NCBI RefSeq assembly: GCF_030408595.1
Contig: NZ_CP047080.1
Coordinates: 1,323,247 to 1,387,246 of the forward strand
Length of the DNA: 64,000 bases
Origin: Corynebacterium canis
GTDB lineage: Bacteria; Actinomycetota; Actinomycetes; Mycobacteriales; Mycobacteriaceae
Direction: 5' to 3'
In this document: one piece after another, positions 39,347 to 48,492 of the stretch
Layout of the letters: every line of letters begins with the position of its first letter
Numbering within the stretch: position 1 is the stretch's first letter
The notes under the pieces: model-generated
Told to the model about the DNA's origin: nothing
The model's database searches: none
Seen by the model: only the letters and a program-made list of their open reading frames with translations
Translations under genes and position numbers: made by a program

Positions 39347-40344
39347 AATTCACGCACCTTGTGTCGTCGCACAATCCAGATAAATACCGGCGCCCCAATG
39401 AGCGGCATAATGATGCCCACGGCGACCTCGCTGGGGCGGGTGATTACGCGGCCGAGCGTGTCCGCAGCGAGCAGGAGGATGGCGCCGGACAGGGCGCTGA
39501 TCGGCAGCAGCCATCGATGATCTGTTCCAACTAAGAGGCGGCATACGTGGGGGACGATCAGGCCCACAAAGCCGATCGGCCCAGCCAGGGAGGTGGCGGT
39601 GCCGCAGAGGATGACGGCGCCGAGGGAAGACAGCAAACGCGCGAGCGTGACATTGGTGCCGAGGCCGGTGGCGACATCGTCGCCAAGCGCAAGCGTGTTC
39701 AATTTGCTGGCGCTCAGCAGGCAGATCGCGCCGCCGACGATCAGGAGGGGAGCGGCGAGGGCGATGGGTGTCCACTCCGCGCCGCTCACGCCGCCGATCT
39801 GCCAGAAACGATACGTGTCCATCACGCGCGCACGCGGCAGAATAATCGCACTAATCAGCGAACTGATGGCGGCGGTGGTGGCGGCACCGGCGAGCGCAAG
39901 CTTCAATGGGGTGGCCCCGCCGCGCCCCAGCGAGCCGATCGCATACACCGCCACGGCCGCGATCGCCGAACCGCAGATGGCCACGATCATCGTGGGAATC
40001 GGGTGCGTCAACCCGAAAAACGCCAGGCCAATCACCACGGCCAGGGCGGCGCCGGAAAGCACGCCGAAGATTCCGGGATCCGCAAGCGGGTTTCTGGTGA
40101 TCGCCTGCATGGTGGTCCCGGCGATGGCCAGCGACGCCCCGATAATCATGGCGAGCACGGTGCGCGGGATGCGGGTGGCGGCCGCGGATTGGTCGGTATT
40201 GCTCATATGTCCGAGCACCGCCAGCATCGCATCTTCGAACGGGATGGAGCGCACGCCGAACGCGATGGAGGCGACGATCGCCAACACCAAGGCAATCAGC
40301 AGCGCCACGACGGCGACCATCCGCCGGGGGAGAAGAGAGTGCAT
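39343..40344 (-). CDS. Iron-siderophore ABC transporter, FecCD-type permease
   Basis: 333 aa, same family, with AITRNPLADPGIFGVLSGAA as the conserved block. It follows the binding-protein gene by 9 bp and overlaps the next permease gene by 4 bp, so the operon is tightly coupled: binding protein, permease, permease, ATPase. Confidence 0.95.
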   Translation of the reverse strand: MHSLLPRRMVAVVALLIALVLAIVASIAFGVRSIPFEDAMLAVLGHMSNTDQSAAATRIPRTVLAMIIGASLAIAGTTMQAITRNPLADPGIFGVLSGAALAVVIGLAFFGLTHPIPTMIVAICGSAIAAVAVYAIGSLGRGGATPLKLALAGAATTAAISSLISAIILPRARVMDTYRFWQIGGVSGAEWTPIALAAPLLIVGGAICLLSASKLNTLALGDDVATGLGTNVTLARLLSSLGAVILCGTATSLAGPIGFVGLIVPHVCRLLVGTDHRWLLPISALSGAILLLAADTLGRVITRPSEVAVGIIMPLIGAPVFIWIVRRHKVREL

Positions 40345-40353
40345 CGGTGCGAC

Positions 40354-41409
40354 TTATCCGGCCGCTTTGCTCACAATTTCGAAGTACTTATCCACGCCCC
40401 AGATCAGGCCGGCGGGGGAGCCGCCAGCCGCCGCGGCCACCGGCCCTTCGCCAAGGAACGCCACATGGCCGTCCCGGATCGCGGGAATCTTGCTGAGCAG
40501 CGGGTCCGCCTGCATGTCCTTCAGGGTCTTTTCGTTGGTGGCGGCGTCGTTGGAACCGTAGGAGATAATAACGTCCACATCTTCGAACGCCTCCGGTTGT
40601 TCGGCGGAGCGCTCTACCCAGAAGCTATCGGATTTCGGCGTTTCCTCCTCCACGATCTTGGGCACGCCGAGGCCGATGGTTTTCAGCAGCCCGGCGCGCG
40701 GGTCGTCGAGCGTGTAGAAGCCAATCTTGGACTTATCGTCCTGCGAGCCGAAGGAAGAGAACATGACCTTCTTATCCTTCAGGTTCGGGTATTTGTCTAG
40801 GGCCGCGGCGACCGCGTCGTCGACCTGCTTTTGGAATTCCGCCGCCTTGTCTTCCATGCCTATGCCGATGGCGTTGAGCTTGATTATTTCGCTGGTCGTG
40901 GTGGTCCACGCCTTGTTTGGATAGGCCACCACGGGGGCGATCTTGGAGAGCTTATCGTAGTCTTCCTGACTCAGCCCGGAGTAGGCGGCAAGGATCACGT
41001 CCGGCTTCGTATCGGCGACTTGTTCGAAGGGAATGGCGTCGGTTTCATCGAAGAGTACAGGCGTTTCCCCGCCGAGCTCCTTGATCTTTTCCTCGTCCCA
41101 GGGAAGGATGCCGTCGTTATTATCGTCGCCCCACGTCACCTTGGAAATGCCCACCGGCATCACGCCGAACGCGAGGGGTATCTCGTGGTTGGACCATCCG
41201 AGGGTGGCGATGCGCTCCGGCTTCTTTTCAATCTTCGTTTCCCCCAACGCATGTTTGATTGTAATGGGGTATTCGGCATTGCTTTCGGCGGAGCTGGCCG
41301 CCTCAGAGCTGGTGCCGGAGGTGGTGGTTTGTTCGCTCGAACAGGCGGGCAGCGCCAGCATCAGCGCGGCGGCCGTGGCGGCAATGGACATACGCATAAT
41401 TCGGCGCAT
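40354..41409 (-). CDS. Iron-siderophore binding lipoprotein
   Basis: FepB/FhuD-type periplasmic-binding lipoprotein of 351 aa. The signal peptide has a lipobox LALPAC with lipid-modified Cys at residue 23 and a Ser/Thr/Glu-rich linker. The binding domain starts at YPITIKHALGETKIEKKPERIATLGW. Start taken at ATG 41409, which has GGAGG 6 bases upstream; a TTG directly before it is also possible. It captures ferric siderophore for the permeases. A DtxR-like half site overlaps its likely promoter. Confidence 0.93.
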   Translation of the reverse strand: MRRIMRMSIAATAAALMLALPACSSEQTTTSGTSSEAASSAESNAEYPITIKHALGETKIEKKPERIATLGWSNHEIPLAFGVMPVGISKVTWGDDNNDGILPWDEEKIKELGGETPVLFDETDAIPFEQVADTKPDVILAAYSGLSQEDYDKLSKIAPVVAYPNKAWTTTTSEIIKLNAIGIGMEDKAAEFQKQVDDAVAAALDKYPNLKDKKVMFSSFGSQDDKSKIGFYTLDDPRAGLLKTIGLGVPKIVEEETPKSDSFWVERSAEQPEAFEDVDVIISYGSNDAATNEKTLKDMQADPLLSKIPAIRDGHVAFLGEGPVAAAAGGSPAGLIWGVDKYFEIVSKAAG

Positions 41410-41431
41410 CAATATCCTCCAAAAGTTGTAG

Positions 41432-41455
41432 CGTAGTGAACTACGTAAGTGCTAC
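41432..41455. promoter_or_regulatory. Palindrome upstream of the siderophore operon
   Basis: CGTAGT-GA-ACTACG (41432-41445) is a perfect palindrome. A wider GTAGC/GCTAC pair flanks it (41428-41432 and 41451-41455). It lies in the likely 5' leader of the operon and may be an operator or RNA hairpin. Confidence 0.4.
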
Positions 41456-41468
41456 GAGCCTAAGCTAA
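41450..41468 (-). promoter_or_regulatory. Partial DtxR (iron) box overlapping the operon's -10 region
   Basis: On the minus strand TTAGCTTAGGCT matches 10 of 12 positions of the left part of the DtxR consensus TTAGGTTAGCCT; the right half is poor (11 of 19 overall). It overlaps a possible -10 TAGGCT with -35 TTGCCT 18 bp upstream, as in iron-regulated promoters of C. diphtheriae. Confidence 0.4.
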
Positions 41469-41588
41469 ATTCGGTATTTCAGGCAAATGTTTTAATAGCC
41501 AATCTTTGCTAACTTGTCGCGCGACGCGTGCCCCCAATAACATCAAAGCCCTTTATGTGGGGCTGGTCACCCTGTATCGTTTGCCTGT

Positions 41589-43448
41589 ATGAGCATCGAA
41601 CTAGATGAGGTCCGTGAATTCCTCGCGGCGAGCGCCCCCTACGCGCAGCTTCCCGAAGACGTTCTTGACCGCCTGCCTGCGCAAATGACTATGAAGTATT
41701 TCCGCCGCGGGGATACGATTATCGCCGCCGGCGATACCAACGATTTCACCTATGTGATCCGCTCTGGGGCCGTTGATGTCCTCGATTCGGAGGGGGTATT
41801 GCTGGACCGACGTGATGCGGGCCGTTCTTTTGGTTACTCCACCCTCATGGGGGATGAGACCTGCCGCTACACCATGGTCGCCGTTGAGGACACGCTGGCA
41901 TTGCTAGTGCCGCGCGAGGTATTCGTGCCATTGGCGCAGGAGCATCCGGAGCTGGCCCGCTTTTTCTCCGGCCAGTCCGCACGTATTAGCGCCGCCGCAA
42001 GTAGCCTGCGCCAGCAATCCTCGTCCGATGTGCTGCGCACCCGGCTGCGCGAATTTATGATCACCACCCCAGCGACTGTCGCACCCACGGCAACGATCCA
42101 GGAAGCCGCCGCGTTTATGCAGGCCAAGAACGTTTCCTCGCTGCTGATCACCGGTGCCGACGACGCCCTAGAGGGCATTGTTACCGACCGTGACCTCCGC
42201 GGACGCGTGGTCGCTGGTGCCATGGATGTGACCTTGCCCGTGACCGCCATTATGACCGCGAACCCCCGGGCCGTGGCCAGCGATACCTTGGCGTTCGAGG
42301 CGATGCTGATCATGGCCGAGATGGGCATTCACCACCTTCCGGTCGTGGACGCGGGCAAGCTGGTGGGCATTGTCGCCTCCGCCGATATCATGCGCCTGCT
42401 GCGCCACGATCCCATCTATCTGACGGCGGATCTGGCTCGCCGCACCACCCCGCAAGAACTCAAACAGGTTTACGAATCCGCTCATGATGTGGCGGTCCGC
42501 TTTATCGAGCGCGGCGCCTCCCCAGAAGAGGTGACCAACCTGCTGACCGTCGCCGCGGACGCCCTAGCCCGCCGCCTGATCACCCTGGCGGAATCTGAGC
42601 TCGGCCCGGCGCCGGTGCCCTATAGCTTCGTCGTGCTCGGTTCCCAAGGCCGCCGCGGCATGGGCTTGGCCTCCGACCAGGACAACGCCCTCGTGCTTTC
42701 CGACGCCTATAACGAAGCCGAACACGGTGCCTATTTCGCCGAACTTTCCGAACGCGTATGCAAGGGCCTCGACGCGGCCGGGCAGGTGCTGTGCCCCGGT
42801 GATATGATGGCCAGCAACCCGGAATGGCGCATGACCGTTTCCCAATGGAACCACGCCTTCCACACCTGGATCACCGCCCCCGAACCCGACGCCCTGCTTC
42901 ACGCACAAGTGTTCTTTGATATGCGCGGCATCTACGGCGATACCCAGCTCGCGGATCAGGTGGTTCGCCTCGCGGTGCAGACCGCCCGCAATGCCAGCCG
43001 CTTGCACGCGCACCTGGCCACGCTGGCCGCCCGCCGCGAACCTCCGCTCGGATTCTTCCGCGGGCTCGTGGTGGATCGCAGCGGCGAATACGCAAATACG
43101 CTCGATGTGAAAAAGGGCGGCACCGCAGCCATTGTGCAAATGGCACGCCTGTTCGCTCTCGCCTCCGGGGTGCACGCCGTGGGCACCCGCGAACGGCTGA
43201 CCCAAGCCGCCGGCCACGGGGCCGTTTCCGCACGTGGCGCGGAGGATTTGCGGGATGCGTTCGACTTCCTGAACACCATCGCCCTCCAACAGCAGGCCAA
43301 CCAGGTCCGCCGCGGCGAACGCCCGAACTACCACATCGACCCCAAGGTATTAGGCAAACTCGATCGCGAACACTTGCGCGACGCGTTCCAGATCATTAAG
43401 AGCATGCAAAGCGCGCTGGCCACCAAATACCCCGTGAGGAACATCTAG
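41589..43448 (+). CDS. cNMP-binding/CBS/DUF294 nucleotidyltransferase-like protein
   Basis: 619 aa. Domains in order: cyclic-nucleotide-binding-like fold (residues 15-125), a CBS pair (about 145-275; VTDRDLRGRVV, GIVASADIMRLL), a DUF294 nucleotidyltransferase-like domain (GSQGRRGMGLASDQDNAL near 350) and the DUF294 C-terminal helical domain. Related to GlnD-type enzymes, but the substrate is unknown. The stop overlaps the exonuclease start by 1 bp. This pair is conserved widely and suggests a joint signalling or nucleotide function. Confidence 0.9.
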   Translation: MSIELDEVREFLAASAPYAQLPEDVLDRLPAQMTMKYFRRGDTIIAAGDTNDFTYVIRSGAVDVLDSEGVLLDRRDAGRSFGYSTLMGDETCRYTMVAVEDTLALLVPREVFVPLAQEHPELARFFSGQSARISAAASSLRQQSSSDVLRTRLREFMITTPATVAPTATIQEAAAFMQAKNVSSLLITGADDALEGIVTDRDLRGRVVAGAMDVTLPVTAIMTANPRAVASDTLAFEAMLIMAEMGIHHLPVVDAGKLVGIVASADIMRLLRHDPIYLTADLARRTTPQELKQVYESAHDVAVRFIERGASPEEVTNLLTVAADALARRLITLAESELGPAPVPYSFVVLGSQGRRGMGLASDQDNALVLSDAYNEAEHGAYFAELSERVCKGLDAAGQVLCPGDMMASNPEWRMTVSQWNHAFHTWITAPEPDALLHAQVFFDMRGIYGDTQLADQVVRLAVQTARNASRLHAHLATLAARREPPLGFFRGLVVDRSGEYANTLDVKKGGTAAIVQMARLFALASGVHAVGTRERLTQAAGHGAVSARGAEDLRDAFDFLNTIALQQQANQVRRGERPNYHIDPKVLGKLDREHLRDAFQIIKSMQSALATKYPVRNI

Positions 43449-44101
43449 TGTTCGGGTTTTCCGCCCGCGCACGGGCAGGCCGCAAGGCCCACGGGGCACT
43501 CGCCACCTTTTACGCCACCTCGCCGCCGAAACCTTCGACCAATATTTCGGAGCTGCCGTTGCTCGCCGTCGACGTGGAAACCACCGGTTTGCACCCCGAT
43601 AAGCACGAATTGCTGTCCATCGGCTGGGTGCCAATCGACAATGGCGAGATCCAACTCGGCAAGGCCAATCACCGAGTATTGCGCGGCAGCGAGGTCGGCG
43701 ATTCCGCGGTAATCCATCACCTCACCGACGACGATATCGAAAGTGGTGTCGACGCCAAAGAAGCCGTCGCAGACCTTCTCGACGCGCTGCAGGGCCGCGT
43801 GATGCTCGCCCATTGGGCCGCCATGGAAACGGGGTTTTTGTCGGCCGCCTGCCGCCTGCACTTTGGCGCGGACCTGGTGGTGCCGGTCGTCGATACGTTC
43901 GCTTTGGAGCGGCGCCACATGGAACGTATGGGCACCTACCCCCGCGGCGAAGATTTACGCTTGCCGCGCATCCGGCAACGCTACGGTTTGCCCACCTATC
44001 GCAGCCACAACGCGCTTATCGACGCCCTCGCCTGCGCTGAACTTTACCTCGCACTCATTGCCTCCTTCCGGGGGAATACCCTCAAATCTCTGCAGGTGTA
44101 A
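43448..44101 (+). CDS. DEDD-type 3'-5' exonuclease (DNA polymerase III epsilon-like)
   Basis: 217 aa starting with GTG in TAGTG, so translation is coupled to the DUF294 gene. Exonuclease motif I is VDVETTGLHPDKHELLSIG (D and E ligands). Motif II includes AHWAAMETGFL, and motif III is [17 protein letters not shown]. It corresponds to the DnaQ-like protein beside the DUF294 protein in C. glutamicum. DNA or RNA as substrate is not determined. Confidence 0.9.
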   Translation: MFGFSARARAGRKAHGALATFYATSPPKPSTNISELPLLAVDVETTGLHPDKHELLSIGWVPIDNGEIQLGKANHRVLRGSEVGDSAVIHHLTDDDIESGVDAKEAVADLLDALQGRVMLAHWAAMETGFLSAACRLHFGADLVVPVVDTFALERRHMERMGTYPRGEDLRLPRIRQRYGLPTYRSHNALIDALACAELYLALIASFRGNTLKSLQV

Positions 44102-44139
44102 TGCAAAATAAAGACACACCTGTGTGTAGGATATGCCAC

Positions 44140-44937
44140 ATGCGTTTTGGACGAATTGCCCACCCTGAGGGAATGTGCTTCTGCGTCATCGAGGGCGATG
44201 ACACAGCTATCAAATGTCGAGAAATTGCAGGTACTCCGTTTACGGAACCCGAATACACGGGCCGCGAATGGGCGTTAGAAGACGTGCGTCTGCTAGCCCC
44301 GACGCTCCCCAGCAAAATTGTGGCAATCGGGCGTAATTACGCAGACCATGTTGCGGAAGTGTTTAAAAAGAGCGCCGAATCACTACCCCCGACGCTCTTC
44401 TTGAAACCCGCCACGGCGGTGATCGGTCCCGGCGCCGCGATCAAGATTCCGGAGTTTGCCACCAATGTGGAATTCGAAGGCGAATTAGCACTGGTGATCG
44501 GAAAGCCGTGCAAGAATGTGAAGGCCGAAGACTGGAAATCCGTGGTCCTCGGCTTCACCATTATCAACGACGTCTCCTCCCGCGACCTGCAATTCTCCGA
44601 CGGCCAATGGGCGCGCGCGAAAGGTATTGACACGTTCGCGCCGTTGGGCCCCTGGATCGAGACCGACCTAGAGTGCATCGACACCACAAACTTGCCGATC
44701 AAGGCGCACCTTACCCACAATGGGGTCACCGAAACCAAGCAGGACTCCAACTCGAACCAGATGATCATGAATATCGGCGAGATCATCGAATTCATCACCG
44801 CCTCCATGACCTTGCTGCCCGGTGATGTGGTTTCCACAGGTTCCCCCGCCGGCACCGAGGCCATGCACCCCGGCGACTTTATCGAGGTGGAGATCCCCGG
44901 CATCGGGCGTCTTGGCAACCCGGTCGAACGCGCCTAG
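44140..44937 (+). CDS. odx: FAH-family oxaloacetate decarboxylase
   Basis: Fumarylacetoacetate hydrolase-family enzyme, 265 aa. The C. glutamicum orthologue (cg1458) was shown to be a metal-dependent oxaloacetate decarboxylase. Start taken at ATG 44140 (MRFGRIAHPEGMCF), which matches that protein and has AGGA upstream; an ATG 13 codons earlier is in frame but gives an unusual N-terminus. The metal-site region VEFEGELALVIG and IINDVSSRDLQF, then GSPAGTEAM, are present. It acts at the pyruvate-oxaloacetate node supplying amino-acid precursors. Confidence 0.92.
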   Translation: MRFGRIAHPEGMCFCVIEGDDTAIKCREIAGTPFTEPEYTGREWALEDVRLLAPTLPSKIVAIGRNYADHVAEVFKKSAESLPPTLFLKPATAVIGPGAAIKIPEFATNVEFEGELALVIGKPCKNVKAEDWKSVVLGFTIINDVSSRDLQFSDGQWARAKGIDTFAPLGPWIETDLECIDTTNLPIKAHLTHNGVTETKQDSNSNQMIMNIGEIIEFITASMTLLPGDVVSTGSPAGTEAMHPGDFIEVEIPGIGRLGNPVERA

Positions 44938-45030
44938 CTAGCGCTTTTGAGGGTGTATGTGCGCGGCGTGGCGGTGGGGCGCGGCGCACATTGCCCTGTC
45001 AGTCGGTCAGCCTGTCAGCCGGCCCGCAGC

Positions 45031-45305
45031 GATAGGTTGTGTGCTACGCATGAAGTTTTTTACACACGAAACCCGGATTCTGTGTAATTTTCATCATCCT
45101 GGGCCGCCTAGGGCCGCCGCCGCGATATGTTTTACACAGATTTCGGGATTTTGATGTAAAAAATATCGGTAGACACCGTTCAACTCTGAGCGCGGAAATG
45201 GGTCGCGCGCAACCGACCGCATCAAAATGGCGCCCGAAATGAACTTTGGCCATGGTCCAACAAGGGTAGCGAGTTTCAGGGCCGCAGAATGGCTGCTACG
45301 ACGGG
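45031..45305 (+). repeat. 275-bp direct repeat, copy A (foldback element)
   Basis: Begins GATAGGTTGTGTGC and ends GGCTGCTACGACGGG. The first part is a long imperfect foldback: TTTTTTACACACGAAACCCGG and its inverted counterpart ending GATGTAAAAAA, arms of about 45 bp. GCGCGCAACCGACC near 45205-45218 resembles the inverted left end. Nearly identical to copy B except for a patch at 45180-45205. Confidence 0.8.
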
Positions 45306-45601
45306 TTGCGTCGAGAGTGCAAAATTTATGTGTACATAACTATTATTGGGCTCAGGAGTGAGGCTTTGGGATTGGGTATCGACAGCCCTCGGTTCACCAG
45401 AATGTTGCCACAGCTAACTGTTAGGATGGGGAGAACCACACGGCAGTTATTAATTTATCGCATTTGCTCTGATTTGCCTTCGGCTGCTGTGTTGGCTGCG
45501 GGAAATCGCGTGCATATCGCGTCGACTTGAGGTGTATTGCGGCAGGGTGCCTGTGGAAGTGGCATAGCGAGGCGATTTGTGGGTGTTTGGCGGCCAATGG
45601 A

Positions 45602-45876
45602 GATAGGTTGTGCGCCCCGCATGAAATTTTTTACACACGAAACCCGGATTCTGTGTAATTTTCATCATCCGGGGCCGCCTGGGGCCGCAGCCGCGATATG
45701 TTTTACACAGATTTCGGGATTTTGATGTAAAAAATATCGGTAGACACCGTTCAACTCGCAGCTTGACAATAGCTCGTGGGCAACCGACCGCATCAAAATG
45801 GCGCCCGAAATGAACTTTGGCCATGGTCCAACAAGGGTAGCGAGTTTCAGGGCCGCAGAATGGCTGCTACGACGGG
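45602..45876 (+). repeat. 275-bp direct repeat, copy B (foldback element)
   Basis: Same length and order as copy A, starting GATAGGTTGTGCGC. The block AAAATATCGGTAGACACCG and the final ~90 bp (from CAACCGACCGCATCAAAATGG) are identical to copy A. The sequence just before that final block differs. Confidence 0.8.
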
Positions 45877-46045
45877 ACTTCTCAAATGCTCAAAATGTAT
45901 GGTTTCACATGTGCTTCCGGGCGGAACCGACAACTCAGAAGTGTGGAACACATTCTGTTGCCATTGGGGAGCGGTGGTGGTGGGATGCTGGGCGAAAGCT
46001 ATCGTCTGGCACTGTTGTGATATTGCATTGATAGCACGGGTTTTA

Positions 46046-46131
46046 TTCACGGGGCTTATTTGAGTGAATAAGAACATCGCCCGCGCTGTGGCGCGTCACC
46101 ACATATAGCGAAGCCTTTGGTAAAGGATTAC
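46046..46131 (+). repeat. Repeat shared with 55147-55261
   Basis: ATTCACGGGGCTTATTTG...CGCCCGCGCTGTGGCG and the later CGAAGCCTTTGG match 55147 onward with scattered changes. The second copy has a 30-bp internal duplication of the CGCCCGCGTTG segment. Confidence 0.6.
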
Positions 46132-46498
46132 ATCTGATCGTCAAACAAAACCACCACTAAAGGTTTGATTGTTGGACGCTTTACTACGAGGGATTGCCGA
46201 CCGGTAACTATCCTGCCTTGTCGAACATGCAGCCAGGCTGTACGACCAAGACATTATTGTTGAGGGCACCCTGTGTCCACCGTGGACTGCCAGGACCACC
46301 TAAGGAAATTACTCCGGTAACCACTACTAGGCAGGAATGAATATCCACCTGGCCTGCAATCACTACCACGAACTAGTATTTAAGATTATCAACAATAATC
46401 GGACTGTTCTGCTTCAAAAACGCCATGAATAAACCCCACTTTTTGGCTTTCGCAAGCGGTTATAGGTTTTGGTCATAGAATTTGATTAGTGTGGGGTT

Positions 46499-47479
46499 AT
46501 GGGCGACTATATTCCTGCATTAAGGGCTGCTGACTCGCGTGCGATCGATTCGGTCGATCGGTCGCCGGAGGCGTTGGCGTCGATGTTTAAGTTGCGTCGT
46601 TTAGCTACACACCCGCTGATTATCTGGATCCTCGCTGCTTTCGTTGTGGCGATCGCGGCCGGTTTGAGTTTTTCGATTTCTTCTGTGGTTTTCCCTGGGG
46701 AGTGGCAGATGGAGCCGTGGAACGTGGGTTTGCGGGTGGTCTTGTTGATCTTCTGTGTGGCAATTGCATTCGCCTATGTTGGTGTGGCGCTGATTGAGGG
46801 GCGGAAACCCGTGGAGATTATGCGCAAACCTGTTCGATTTTTTGGGGCTGGAATGGTGCTCGGGGCCACGTTGATGTGCGTTTCTGTTGGCGTCGTGTGG
46901 TTGCTTGGTGGTATCGAGTTTTCGGGGGTGCGCAGCCATGTGGATTGGTGGTTCTTTATCTGGGTGATGGGATTGTACCCAGGGATTGCGGAAGAGGTAC
47001 TGATGCGAGGCGTTCTTTATCGTTACCTTGAACAGATTTTCGGAACCTGGGCTGCCATCGCGGTTTCCGGAATGGTGTTCGGTCTGCTGCATTTGTCAAA
47101 CAAAGATGCCTCACTGTGGGGTGCCGTTGCGATAGCCCTTGAGGCCGGCCTGTTATTTGGGGCGCTTTATGCGCTCTTTAGGTCGTTGTGGCTGGTTATC
47201 GGCCTGCACGCCACGTGGAACTGTGTGCAAGGCGGGGTGTTTGATGTCAATGTTTCCGGGGTTGGCGAGTTTGAAGGGATTTTTATCTCGAACCCAGCAG
47301 GCAACGAACTGATCAGCGGCGGAGTGTTTGGGATCGAAGCTAGCGTGGTCACGGTAGTGCTTTGTTCCGTGGTCACCGTGTGGGCGATAGTTCAGATTGT
47401 GCGCCGCGGGGTGGTGGTTCCCCCACTTTGGGGCCAGCAGCGCGCCGCGAGGCAATTGGAGAAAGCCCCCGCACAATAG
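46499..47479 (+). CDS. CPBP-family (CAAX-type) membrane protease, first of a tandem pair
   Basis: 326 aa with about eight membrane helices. The family's catalytic motifs are intact: EEVLMRG (EExxxR) near residue 165, FGLLHL and HATWN. The first ~35 residues share the pattern LRxxDxRxxDSVxRxPExLAxM with the downstream gene, so the two are duplicates. Such proteases act in prenyl-type processing or bacteriocin self-immunity in other bacteria; the substrate here is unknown. Confidence 0.9.
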   Translation: MGDYIPALRAADSRAIDSVDRSPEALASMFKLRRLATHPLIIWILAAFVVAIAAGLSFSISSVVFPGEWQMEPWNVGLRVVLLIFCVAIAFAYVGVALIEGRKPVEIMRKPVRFFGAGMVLGATLMCVSVGVVWLLGGIEFSGVRSHVDWWFFIWVMGLYPGIAEEVLMRGVLYRYLEQIFGTWAAIAVSGMVFGLLHLSNKDASLWGAVAIALEAGLLFGALYALFRSLWLVIGLHATWNCVQGGVFDVNVSGVGEFEGIFISNPAGNELISGGVFGIEASVVTVVLCSVVTVWAIVQIVRRGVVVPPLWGQQRAARQLEKAPAQ

Positions 47480-47565
47480 CGCCTGGTTGCGCACAACTTA
47501 AAACCGCAGGTAATGAGGGGTTTTGGCGTTATGATTGTGGCCATATTGTTCCCTACCATGATGGT

Positions 47566-48492
47566 ATGAAAGCGCCTACCCTCCCCACGTTGCGTAACAC
47601 TGATGGCCGGCCCATGGACTCGGTAGAACGCACACCCGAAACGCTTGCCGGGATGCGCACGTGGAGATGGCAGATCACCCACCCCGCGGTCATCTGGTTG
47701 CCGGCCCTGATACTGATCTATCTGTGCATGGCCCTAGCCACCGGCGCGCTCGGCCTGGCCACCTACTTCGTTTCGGAGGATGTGCCGGTCATGCTGCTTA
47801 TGGTGGCCGGGGTGCGCATCGCCACGATCGTGGGTTATGGGCTTATCGTGTGGCTGGAACGCCGACGACCGTTCGAGTTGCGCAGGCCGATCTGCATGTC
47901 CGCCCTCGGGCTGGTCATCGGCGCGGTATTGATGTGCCTGATCATTGGGTTAGTGTATGTGTTCGGGGGAATCAGGTTTACGGGGGTGCGGGAGGAATTG
48001 CCGTGGGCGATGCTGTTTATGGTGAGCATTGCGCCCGCCGTGGCCGATGAGATCCTAAACCGCGGCGTAATGTTCCGCTACCTCGAACAGATTTTTGGCA
48101 CGTGGGCGGCCCTCGTGGTGTCCGCCATTATGTTCGGGGTGGCGCATTTGGCCAATCCGCGCGTCGGCGTGTGGGAATTCCTCGCGATCACCATCGAAGC
48201 CGGATTTTTGTTCGGATTGCTGTATATCCTGTTTCGCTCATTGTGGCTAGTCATCGGCGTGCATGTGGCCTGGAGCTTTGTGCGCGGACCGGTATTTGGC
48301 AGTGGGACCAGCAATGTCATGGGGCATGAAAGCTGGATGGTATCCGAACCCGTCGGCCATGCGCTGCTGAGCGGGGGCGCGGTGGGTGTTGAAGCCAGCG
48401 CGATAGCGACCCTGCTCAGCATCGCCGTGGTCCTGTGGTTGGTGCGTGAGGTGCGCAAAAGGGGCGCCGTGGCGCCGCCATTTTGGGCCTAG
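47566..48492 (+). CDS. CPBP-family membrane protease, second of a tandem pair
   Basis: Paralogue of the preceding gene, 308 aa. Start taken at ATG 47566 (MKAPTLPTLRNTDGRPMDSVER), which aligns with the upstream paralogue; the frame runs 68 codons further into the end of that gene. The first motif reads DEILNRG instead of EEVLMRG, so the first of the two catalytic Glu is Asp. FGVAHL is kept, and the third motif is HVAWS rather than HATWN. Activity may be altered or lost. Confidence 0.88.
   Translation: MKAPTLPTLRNTDGRPMDSVERTPETLAGMRTWRWQITHPAVIWLPALILIYLCMALATGALGLATYFVSEDVPVMLLMVAGVRIATIVGYGLIVWLERRRPFELRRPICMSALGLVIGAVLMCLIIGLVYVFGGIRFTGVREELPWAMLFMVSIAPAVADEILNRGVMFRYLEQIFGTWAALVVSAIMFGVAHLANPRVGVWEFLAITIEAGFLFGLLYILFRSLWLVIGVHVAWSFVRGPVFGSGTSNVMGHESWMVSEPVGHALLSGGAVGVEASAIATLLSIAVVLWLVREVRKRGAVAPPFWA

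Larger units (their letters stand above)
44938..46498. other. 1.56-kb gene-free region with long direct repeats
   Basis: No supported gene. Two 275-bp direct repeats (45031-45305 and 45602-45876) are separated by 296 bp of unrelated, AT-richer DNA. An 85-bp sequence shared with 55147 onward starts at 46046. The stretch 46140-46498 shows no recognisable gene or motif. Short frames arise from the repeats. Confidence 0.75.

Noticed and set aside
39547..40800. 417-aa + strand frame opposite the siderophore permease and binding-protein genes
   Set aside because: It crosses two genes of a coherent operon on the other strand. The product is low-complexity Arg/Gly/Asp.
47362..47565. 68-codon N-terminal extension of the second CAAX-type protease
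   Set aside because: It overlaps the end of the first protease gene in another frame. The paralogue aligns from the ATG at 47566.
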